Origin: Gnetum montanum
Lineage: Eukaryota; Streptophyta; Gnetopsida; Gnetales; Gnetaceae
Assembly: GCA_015680685.1 (NCBI GenBank)
Contig: MNCI01023302.1
Location: 525,989-589,988, forward strand
Direction: 5' to 3'
DNA length: 64,000 nucleotides
Of the stretch, positions 55,130-64,000 are shown in pieces. The notes under the pieces are model-generated. The model searched no databases. It worked only from the letters and a program-made list of their open reading frames with translations, and was not told the DNA's origin. Each line of letters opens with the position of its first letter. Positions within the stretch are counted from its first letter, which is position 1. The position numbers were made by a program, and so were the translations under genes.

Positions 55130-56830
55130 CGAAGGAATCAAAAGTGAGTACCTGATAGGAAGAGAAGAAGATATCACAATAGATACCTAGAAATAAGAAA
55201 ACATCATAATGAATATAAAAGTGAAATAGAAGAAGAAAAAGAAAGAGTCGAGGCATAGGAGAAGACATCGATAAGAGTATCGAAGGTACCATCATTGCTA
55301 TAATCTATATGACAAACCTAATTATTATGATGAACCCCTAATAACTACAAGAAGCATGTTTAACATCAATAACATTATGCATATTCTAACAAGGAATCAA
55401 AGAAATAGTCACATCAAAAAACCATATATGAATAACATTTCCAAATTTAAATGAGGATATAATGTTGATCCTTAAATATCACCTTCTAGTCTTTCATGAT
55501 GCATGTGTCCTCTAGAATATTAAGAGTGTATGAAAAAAACATAAACTAAGTCCAAGAATGCTTATCAAAGAAGTAGAAAGATAGTATAGGTTATTGGAAC
55601 TAGATTTCATCTAAAGATCAAGTACAATACTAAAGTTGTTTAAGGATAAGTACTAGACATACTCATGAGTATCCAACTTGAGAAAGCAAATCCAAGGATG
55701 AAAGAAGGGAACTTATGAATCTCTTGATGCAGCAATAGGAATATATTATTCAAGGTTATATAGATGCCCAAGCCATGAATTTTCTTAAATGGAATAATTG
55801 AGGTATATAATTGATGAGTTAGGAAACAAGACAAGGAGCCTATGCCTAAGGAAGATTATCAGAAATGAAAACTCATAATATATAAATATTACTAGACCAT
55901 GTTTCTAAGGAAGAAGAAAATTTAAGAAAGTAATAATCTATGGAAGAATACAATAGAGATTCTTCTCTTCAAAAGAAATATTTTAGGGTATGTGAGACCC
56001 AAGAGGAAGAATGAATAGAGGATGTAATTCAAAGAAAGATCCTACTAATATAAAAATTCATAAATGACATTATAGTAAAGGTAAAAAAGATATGGGATTC
56101 TGTAAATGAAAATTTTATAACTAATTGAATATGGTAGAGGAAAAGTCTAAGAAAGCATTTATTAAAGAGAAAGAAAGAAGGAAAAAAAATGAAATTAAAC
56201 AACATAAATACAAGTACAAATAAAAATTTGTAGTTGTCAAAGAGGTTACTAATTCTAGTTTAGATAATGAAAATTGATGTGATTTGTATCATTATAAACA
56301 ACCTAAGAAGTATTGCTCAATCATTGACCATCTATAAGAATCAAAGGCATATGTGGTAAACCTAAAGTTTGTAAGAAAATTGATTCCCAAAACGTTTCAT
56401 TATCTAGGAGGTAACTATATATAACCTTATCAATAATAAATATATTTCCCTATCAAGGATTATTCTCAACCACAAGAGCAATATTAGTAGTAATGGAAAA
56501 ATCTATAGTCATGAAGGATACCACCACCAAGACAATAGTATCCTTATAGACAACTAGGCCCTTATGGTTACTATGTCTAGTAACTTTTTTCTATAGGGAA
56601 TGCTTCTATTTATGTCTCTTATCATTACTACCCTACAAAATATCATATACTTATAACTCCATGTGCCAAATCACCTTCATACATATCTCATCTTACAACA
56701 CATTACTCTAATAACCTCCTAATCCACTACCATCAATATCATCACTAACAATGTAAGGAGAGCTCCTAAACAACAACACCATAAATGCAAGGGTCATTAA
56801 TGCATAAGTAAAAGATAATATTAGTAATTT
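55130..56830 (+). pseudogene. Athila-like Gypsy gag (heavily decayed)
   Basis: DEPLITTRSMFNINNIMHIL at about 55330, then NISKFKWGYNVDP and a degenerate FHDAC motif, parallel to EPLLATKSLMHITEA...GGYDVDP in the TGATGA family Gag, so the two are related. The zinc finger near 56278 reads CDLYHYKQPKKYC: Cys to Tyr and His to Gln, two ligands lost. A long Lys/Glu-rich stretch with frequent stops lies between. No 5' LTR was recognised. Confidence 0.6.
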
Positions 56831-57089
56831 TAAAAAAAAATTAAAGAAACATCATTCCTTTAGAAAACGCCTAGAAAAAACTAGTAGAAATAGGATTTTC
56901 TCACAACTAGTAAGGAAAGACATGGCTATGATCTCTAAAATAGTCTTTAACACTTCAAATCCCTTTACAAAACACATGCTTCAATTAAGATAAAATTATA
57001 ACTTAAATACTATCATTCTTATATAGACTATAAGTCATTGGCTTAAGGTAAGCACATTTTCCAAGAAGTAAACAAATCCTAAAAGCCCT

Positions 57090-57420
57090 TTAATTTACTT
57101 TCAGATTGTAGGAAATGATCAATGCAAAGCTCTTCTAGATTTAGGATTATAAGTGAATATTTTTTCTTAAAATATGTATCAAGATTGGAATCTACCATCA
57201 TTGAAGAAATTTTATCTTAGGTTAGAGCCTACAAGCCAATCTATTGCTATCCCACTTGGTAGGTAGAAGATATTGTAACCACCATAAGTGGCTAGTCATA
57301 CCCTATAGAATTTTTAATAATCTATGTTGGGCAAAATAAGAGAGAGTTTCCAATCATCATGGAAAGATCCTAGCTTAGTAAAATTGATGCTAAGATGGGA
57401 ATAAGGGATTTTTCATTGGA
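57090..57420 (+). pseudogene. Athila-like retropepsin
   Basis: IVGNDQCKALLDLG followed by VNIF is the Athila-type active site (Asp-Leu-Gly; family form is LCDLGASV). SLKKFYLRLEPTSQSIAIPL and EFPIIMGRSWL-like text follow across stops. The stop after LLDLG and frame changes show it is inactive. Confidence 0.6.
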
Positions 57421-57879
57421 ACTTTTCAAAGAAGATGAAAAGAAAGTTATATAGAAATAAAGAGTTCAATATATCATGTATAGCAATATAGGATACAACC
57501 GCATGCAAAAAGTGTGGAACATCAAATGGATAAATACCTTAGCATAAAAAAATGTGTAGAAGATATGTGTGTACAATATTTCTTGTATATCATAGCCAAA
57601 AAATAGGAAAGCACCTAGTGTTTAACAATTGAAAGAGAGTGAAATTCCAAAATAAGCATGGAAATAGTGGAATGGATCACAAGCACCTATATGGAAGAAA
57701 CAAATGAGATAGAGCAATTAAGACCATAAATTTTATAAGAAGAATATCAACAAGATAAAGTTATGAAATGAAAAAAGTTAGAAATTTCTAATAAAATAGA
57801 ACTAGATCCTATAGAACTCAATCAATTACTAGATACACTAGAATATGTATTTCTTAACAATGATAAGCCAATAATTATT

Positions 57880-58190
57880 AATATTAATCTTAGTAAAGAG
57901 TAGAAGTAGAAGTTACTCAAGCTAGTAAATAAATAACCAATAGCATTTTTATGATCATATGATGAGATCATGAGAATTCGTCCATGCATTTACTAATACT
58001 GAATATACACAAATCCTATGGTTAAGCCATGTCACCAACCTTAACAATGTTTAAATCCAAAGCTAAAGAAGATCATGAAACAAGTGCTAGATAAACTACT
58101 CAAGGTTGGATTCATATATCCAATTTAAAATAGTACATGGATTATTCCATTAGTTTTTTTTCTAAAAAAGGGTAAAATCTAAATGGCATG
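57880..58190 (+). pseudogene. Reverse transcriptase N-terminal half, Athila-like, split by a Copia insertion
   Basis: KPCHQP, LNPKLKKIMKQVLDKLLKVG and FIYPI.NSTWIIPLVFFLKK correspond to the start of Gypsy RT (KPVRQP...LNP...VLKLLEAGIIYPISDS.WVSPV). It breaks off at 58190 at a Copia LTR and resumes at 63219. Confidence 0.7.
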
Positions 58191-58715
58191 TGAGGATCAT
58201 TGAACTTAGAAGCGAGGGGGCTGAATAAGTTCCCCAAATTAAATATTTATGAAACAAAGCGCACACACAAAATTCTTTGTCTGATGGAAGACATATTTCT
58301 GAAATATTTTTGCATTCTGTGAAGATGTCTTTGCCTAATGGAAGGCATATTTGCCTAAAGAAAGACATCTGTTGTTTCTTATAGATGTCTTTTCCTGTGC
58401 ATCCTCCAATTTTGTCAAGATGTAGATATGTCTTTCATCAACCTTTCTTTACATGATGAATTCATCATTCCTTGTCCACATCCTTGATCTTTCACATGCT
58501 TCAATGATGAAAACTTTGGTTTTTTTTCATTCTTTGAATTATATTCTTTTAAGCTTTCCTTTTGTGGATGAACCCTTAAGATCATGTGGATGACTTTCTC
58601 CTTTTGATTACACTAGTGTGTTCCTTGTCATCTCATCTTGGTCATACAACAACAACCACACACACATCCTTTGTCTCCATTTTTCTTAATGTTTTGACAC
58701 ACCAAAAGGTTCACA
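58191..58715 (-). repeat. 3' LTR of the minus Copia (internally deleted), with polypurine tract
   Basis: 525 bp; minus strand starts TGTGAACCTTTTGG after CCAAAAGGGGGAGAT (58716-58730), the classic Copia polypurine tract. About 700 bp present in the 5' LTR (roughly 62062-62762) are missing. Confidence 0.8.
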
Positions 58716-60599
58716 ATCTCCCCCTTTTGGTCATGTTCAAAACTTAAGAATATGGGTTAGTGATCATACAAATATAATCATACTACTCTCCCCCTTTTTG
58801 AATAGTAGCAAAAAGGATAAGACACATAAACCAAGGAAAGAGTCATCATAAAAGTGTAGTATAAAATAACAATAATCAAAAATCATGGTAGAATTCCAAA
58901 AAACATTTAGCAAGAAATAGTATCAGTTAAAGAGCACATATTTTTCAGCACTAAGTTCCATGAGGAGTTGCCCCAAATTCATCAAGAACTGATCCAAGCC
59001 TTTCCAAGTGATACTCAAACTTAAAATTTTGAAGTGAAGTATAAGCCTTGAAGATTAAGTAACCTATCTTAAATAAATCATTAGTAGTTTATAGTGCATT
59101 GTTCTTTTAATGCTCAAATATTATCCATTATTTTTAAAAAATTAGCAAAAGATTAGGGTATATCTTATATGATAAGGAGAATACATCTTCATAATGTGAG
59201 ATTAGTTATGCCATATTTTAAATTCTTGAGATAGGAAGTACATCTCAAGGTAAAATACTCAAAGGATGTTTCAATCAAAATCATAAATACTTTCCCATAT
59301 TGATCATTTTCTTACTCATATTTTTGTAAGGAATAATATCACTATTTGCATTCTTTCATAAAGATATATGTACTTCATACTTTAGCATATGCTTGCATAT
59401 CGAATAGATGAGTTGATGATACATTAAGACTTGCTCTTATCAATTTAAAATAAGTATCTATAACTAATAAAAAAAATAAACAACACATAATTTTCAACCT
59501 ATCTAATTGAAATAAATATCTCATTAGAACTTGTATCTATATATTCAACTAGAAATTTGAAAAACATTACCACAAAGGATATGGAAGTCATGAAACAAAC
59601 ATGGATATTTTGCTTTTTGTACAAGGCAATGCCACAAACAATCATTTTTCAAAAATGAAATGATAATCATGCCAAAGGATATCACAAATTTAAGACTCAG
59701 CCATCCATTTCAAAAAAAAATACCTCTTGATGTTCTTATCTTGCGCATTTTGGAATATTCTGCTATTTCAATGTCTCTTGGTTGAAGTCTCTAAAGACTC
59801 CCACTCCCACTACATTGGTGATCTCCAAGATAGTTATGGATAATGAGGAATAGGCTCCCGCTACACATGTGCTGCTTATCTTGGGCTATTAATGTACAAA
59901 TGTTGTAAATCACAAATGCACTACAACTGTAAGTCAACATTAGGCTCAAATGTGAAGACTAAGATCTCAAATCAATAATATTGATAGGATTTTTCATAGA
60001 CTTGTCTTATCTCATAGAAAAAATATCCTAAAGGCCATGAGGTTAGAAGTAGATCATCATAATAAGTCTAGATTAAACATGACAAAAAACAATTAGATAA
60101 TGATTAAAATAAGAGCTACACACATTTTTTTCATAGAACCAATTTTGTTAAGCTCAAAAATGAATGTAAGGGATGCTCTAAAAAGAATTGTTCTACCATT
60201 TTTCAAGACGAATAATTTTAACTTCAAATACCATATTAACTAGCAAGTACAGAGATGGAAGCTTACCTTGACCTACCTTGCTTGCAAAGGAGAAGAAAAG
60301 ATTAATGGAGTTTGAGATGAAGTCCCCTATCATGAAGTACCTCTCATTAGATCATATGTGTGATGTCTCTATTTGTTAATGCTTTTGATGATAGAAACTT
60401 TGATCACTTATGGTATCATTTTCAATTCTCCAATTCTCTTCATTCTCACTAATTGGTACTTGCACAATTTCCTTACCAAAGCCTTTTTGACAAGACCAAG
60501 CATTAAACTTGTTTTGATCATAAGTATAGTTAAGAGCTTTCTTACATCCACAATTTTTACAAACAAATAAAGTATTTTCCTAATGATCAAAATTATCAA
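58716..60599 (-). other. Rest of the Copia internal region, without recognisable pol
   Basis: About 1.9 kb of AT-rich sequence. No integrase or RT motif seen in any frame; a large deletion of pol is the simplest reading. Confidence 0.5.
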
Positions 60600-61931
60600 C
60601 CCTAACTATGCTTGAGCTTGAGCTTGAATTTTCACATGTTTCTTCCTCTAAATTCCTTGACTATTTTTCAAGAGTCTCCTCTTCTTAAACCTTGCTACAA
60701 TCCTTATTAAAAGAGGTTAGTTGTTGAATCTTAGCTTTTAAGTCTGAGATCTCTTCTTTCATTTCAACATGAATAGCATCTACCTTAGAAAGCACTAGCT
60801 TCTTTGCCTTCCTAATCAAATGATGTAAGGGAAAAATTTCTTCTTTAAATTCACTATACCTCTTGTCACACTTACTATCTTGTTTAGTCATATGTGAGGA
60901 ATTTTCATTTGTAAGCACCATGCATATGAGATGTGAATCTTTGTAAGAATTGCATGCTTCTTATTTACTTTGCTCACCATCATTCCAACTTATATAAAAG
61001 TTGGTCTTTTTTGGTTCCTCATCATTGGTTATATTCTTTGGCTACACATTACTATCACTAGGATATTTGAAGGTCATAGGGCCTCTTCCTTCACAAATCC
61101 AACATTTTATAGAATGGGAATCTAAGTTAGAATTAAAAAAATTTCTACCTCTTTCTCTAACTTTGAAAAAATTGGGCCTTTGTTATGAAGCTCCCTTACT
61201 TCTTCTTGTTAGCAATCATTTTAGCTTGCTTGAGAGAAGGGCAATCTCATCTTCGTTGCCCTCATCAAGTTCTTTGAATTACTTCTTCTTGGAGGCAATC
61301 TCTAGAGCAATAGGTCTTTCTTGGATTGCTCCTTCTCTTATGAGATTAATTTCATAAGTAATGAAAGTGCTTTGAAGCTCTTCAAATTTTAAGGTTGAGA
61401 AATTTTTGATCTCCTCCATAACCATGACCTTTCATCTGAACTCTGATTGTATAATTTCGATCATCTTGATAATGACATCACTTTTAAACAAATCTTTACC
61501 TATTCCTCTAATAGCTAAAATAGGATCATTAGCTCTAAATTTCACACCTTCTCTCATTTTGATTTTATTGTATTTACTTTGTAAAACTAAAAATTTTAAT
61601 TGCTTAACAACAGATGTTCCTTCATAGGTAGCTTCTAAAGTTTGCCAAATTTCTTTGGTTGTTTTACATCCTATGCTAAATTTATTTAATGTGCAATATA
61701 AAAAAAAATTTCTTTTGAATCAAACAAAAACTTATCCTTTTCCTCTTGTTTCCATTTTTTGCGAGGCTTGATGATGTTGATGGAGCTATTAATAGGTGGA
61801 GCATAGCCTTCAAGGATTGACTCCCATACTTCAAACTCCATGGATTCAAATAATCCTTACATTCCTGCTTTCCAATAGGTGAATTTGAAATCATCAAACA
61901 TGGGTGGCTTTATGTAAGATGTTCCCTCCAT
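60600..61931 (-). pseudogene. Copia gag, minus strand (broken)
   Basis: ATG at 61931: MEGTSYIKPPMFDDFKFTYW, then LFESMEFEVWESILEGYAPP, the DUF4219/UBN2-type Gag start. AH..N and later blocks follow across stops; near 61120 a degenerate zinc-knuckle region reads KCWICEGRGPM. Towards 60700 a Lys/Glu-rich coiled-coil segment (EEISDLKAKIQQLTSF) appears. Plus-strand frames over this region (61001-61357, 61406-61627) are shadows. Confidence 0.7.
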
Positions 61932-61971
61932 TGTTCACTCTTGAAGTTGATGATGACAAAGAAGAGCATCA

Positions 61972-61983
61972 GCTCTGATACCA
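61972..61983 (-). promoter_or_regulatory. Primer binding site of the minus Copia
   Basis: Minus strand TGGTATCAGAGC, exact initiator-Met tRNA type, two bases from the LTR. Confidence 0.9.
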
Positions 61984-61985
61984 CT

Positions 61986-63218
61986 TGAGGAGCATTGAAC
62001 TTAGAAAGGGGGATGAATAAGTTCCCAAAATTAAAACTTTATGAATCAAAGCACACACATAAAATTATCATGGTCTCCCAACATGGGTAGTCCACACTTA
62101 GAGGTTAGATCACAAGCATACCTCCAAACTTTATTACTCTCAAACATGATTTGAAGGATTCACACCTTGTAAAATCTTCAAGCCCTACTTTGGAGTGTTA
62201 TGTCACAACACCAACCACTCAATCCCACAAGGTCCCATCAGGCTTGGAATGTGGTTTCTAGGCTTCCCCAACCTTTACAATCTTAAGCTCTGCTCTAGAG
62301 TGTTGTGTCGTAACACCAATCACTTAATCCTATAGGATCCTGACAAGCTCAAGAAAGATGCCTTAGTGCAAGAAGAACATCAACCTCATAGGACAGCAAG
62401 AAAGAACAATTATAAGGGATAGATGAAACTTAGTTTGCTAATCCTTGCACTTTAAGGTACAACACACTTTACAATGAACAAAAGATGATACAATGAAGAG
62501 CAAAAGTGACTACAACATAGACAAATGATTAGACAATGATTGTACACAAGCCTTGCATATTTCCAAATGCATATGATGTCTTCTTATAACTTTCATGTTT
62601 TCGAATCCATCTTGAAACTCATGCAATAGCTAGACAACAATTACTAATATTCATGAAAGACATCTTCTTCATGCCTAACATGTCTTTCTATATTTGCCTT
62701 ATATTCTAGGAAGGCATCTTGGTTTGGGAAATACATCTTTCTAAAAACTCCATTATGGGAAGATGTCTTTGTCTAATGGAAGAAATCTTTCTAAAATTGG
62801 CCTGCATTCTATAAAGATGTCTTTGCTTTATGGAATATGCCTTTGGCTGAGGAAAGACGTCAATTTTTTCTTAAAGATGTCTTTGCTTGTGCATCCTCCA
62901 ATTTAGCCAAGACATCTACTATTTCTTAGAGACATCTTTCTTCAACCTTTCTTTGCATGATAAATTCATCATTCCTTTTCCATAGCCTTGATCTTTCACA
63001 TGCTTTATTGATGAAAACTCTACTTGTCCATGTTCTTTGAATTCTTTTCTTTTAAGCTTGCCTTTTGTGGATGAATCCTTGAGATCGTGCGGTTGACTTT
63101 CTCCTTTTGATTACACTAGTGTGTTCATTGTCATCTCATCTTGGTCCTACAACAACAACCACATACACATCCTTTGTCTCCATTTTACTTAACATTTTGA
63201 CACACCAAAAGGTCTATA
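61986..63218 (-). repeat. 5' LTR of the minus Copia
   Basis: 1233 bp, minus-strand end ...CAATGCTCCTCA. Contains a degenerate two-copy repeat (about 62178-62248 and 62284-62354) and repeated AAGATGTCTTTG words (62759-62890). Confidence 0.75.
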
Positions 63219-63712
63219 ACATGGATTGATTTTCAACTATTAAATATGATAGCTTTTGAGGATCACTCTCCATTGTCATTTGTTAATCAAATCTTGGACA
63301 CTATACCAAGGCATTAGTACTATATTTTTCTAGATAGATATAGTGGATATAATCATATTTAAATAATAGTAGAAGATTAAGAAATGATTATGTTTGCCAA
63401 TGCATGGGGAATGTTCACTTACAGACGAATGTCATTTAGTCTTTATAATGAACCTCCCATATTCTAATGACTTGTTCTTAGTATTTTTCAAAAGTAGATT
63501 GATAATGGGATCAAAGTGTTTATGGATGATTTTTCTACATATGGATCTAACTTTGAATAGGGATTGAAGCATTTAGAGTAAGTATTGAAAAGATGTGAAA
63601 AATAATTTAAATCTCAATTGACAAAAGAGCCATTTAATGATTCAAAAGTGTATAGTTCTAAGGAATAATGTTTCATAAAGAAAAATTGGTGTAGACCCCA
63701 ATAAAATCAAAG
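63219..63712 (+). pseudogene. Reverse transcriptase, continuation after the Copia insertion
   Basis: DFQLLNMIAFEDHSPLSFVN, then FANAWGMFTYRRMSFSLYNE, the catalytic VFMDDFS (FMDD at 63519-63530, both Asp intact) and LKRCEK with GVDPNKIKVI near 63690. Stops are frequent. RT ends near 63712, and a TGATGA-type LTR starts at 63740; RNase H and integrase are absent. Confidence 0.75.
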
Positions 63713-63739
63713 TCATCTAGGGCATATCTTAGACACCAC

Positions 63740-64000
63740 TGATGAGTCACATTAAGTTGGCTGCATTGATGAGGCCTCATTTATGCAACCTTATCGACTA
63801 GGCCTCATTGATGAGGCCTAGTTGATTCATCTTACCATGCATTAACAAGGCTCCATCGATGCAATGTTGGTTTTCTTGATTTTTGGCTATACATACACAC
63901 TTGAAACTGCATTTATGGCATAAGTAGATTGTAGTTACAACAAAGCTCTTGCATTTTTTCCATTCAAAAGTTAGAATTTCCCCCCCAAGTGCCCATAGTA
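63740..64000 (+). mobile_element. Start of a TGATGA-family LTR, cut by the window edge
   Basis: Begins TGATGAGTCACATT and has the family's U3 style of dyads before a promoter-like region. Its continuation lies outside the window. Whether it is a 3' LTR of the Athila-like element or a separate insertion is not decidable here. Confidence 0.5.
63769..63822. repeat. Nested palindromes in the U3 of the right-edge LTR
   Basis: ATGAGGCCTCAT (63769-63780) is a perfect palindrome. 63797-63822 is a 12-bp inverted repeat (ACTAGGCCTCAT and ATGAGGCCTAGT) around a 2-bp centre. Confidence 0.8.

Larger units (their letters stand above)
58191..63218 (-). mobile_element. Ty1/Copia element, minus strand, nested in the Athila-like RT
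   Basis: LTRs 61986-63218 (5') and 58191-58715 (3'), primer site and polypurine tract on the minus strand. Flanks are GCATG (58186-58190) and ACATG (63219-63223), a 5-bp target duplication with one mismatch. Internal 3.3 kb has gag but no recognisable protease, integrase or RT. Confidence 0.8.

Noticed and set aside
61001-61357. 118-codon plus-strand frame, Leu/Ser/Phe-rich
   Set aside because: Antisense shadow of the minus-strand Copia gag.
1-64000. CRISPR array, bacterial operon or rRNA genes
   Set aside because: No regularly spaced identical repeats, no ribosome-binding sites or compact coding, and no rRNA-like sequence were seen; the content is plant nuclear.

Overview
This is a repeat-dominated stretch of plant nuclear DNA. 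The evidence is one intron-containing ankyrin-repeat/PGG-domain gene (a plant membrane-protein family), retroelement primer sites and polypurine tracts of plant Copia and Ty3/Gypsy type, and captured pieces of two recognisable plant genes: mitochondrial ribosomal protein L23 and a PRP22/DHX8-type DEAH helicase. AT-rich sequence, old nested insertions and very long LTRs suggest a large repeat-rich genome. A gymnosperm would fit, but nothing here proves it.

Layout. 1-267 is the edge of a Gypsy LTR. 285-1716 is a diverged tandem repeat of unknown origin. 1717-5196 is a tandem LTR-gag-LTR-gag-LTR Copia array between matching AGCAT target-site duplications. 5197-7579 is repeat-rich flank. 7580-10501 is the only host gene that looks intact: three exons, about 452 residues. 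11557-11611 has the A and B boxes of a tRNA-derived SINE.

11738-40229 is a cluster of one Ty3/Gypsy family whose LTRs run TGATGA...TCATCA. A truncated plus-strand copy (11938-16491) meets a 380-bp duplicated piece of the ankyrin gene (16492-16871). That meets a truncated minus-strand copy (16872-21692), followed by a long plus-strand copy with both LTRs (21895-40229). The family carries gag and then, where pol is expected, a conserved non-coding spacer and a roughly 912-codon unrecognised coiled-coil reading frame (the aORF). I see no protease, reverse transcriptase or integrase. A splice-acceptor-like sequence directly precedes the aORF ATG in three copies.

Inserted in the aORF of the long copy is a second Gypsy element on the minus strand (29685-38884, target duplication ATCAT), called Gypsy A here. 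It has gag-protease and two LTRs over 3 kb. Inside each LTR lie a near-complete mitochondrial RPL23 reading frame and the N-terminal exon of a PRP22-type helicase. This is the most striking feature of the window. A related plus-strand element, Gypsy B (46269-54462), keeps decayed protease, archaeal-type RNase H, RT, RNase H and integrase, but I do not recognise these captured genes in its LTR.

The right end holds a third, Athila-like Gypsy (about 55130-63712). Its RT is split by a minus-strand Copia element (58191-63218). A further TGATGA-family LTR runs off the right edge from 63740.

Almost all retroelement reading frames carry stops and frameshifts, so the window is a record of nested insertions around one gene. 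The assembly has N gaps at 29977-30522 and 50119-50183, and single-N joins at 30680 and 32626. The 32626 join clearly duplicates 62 bp.
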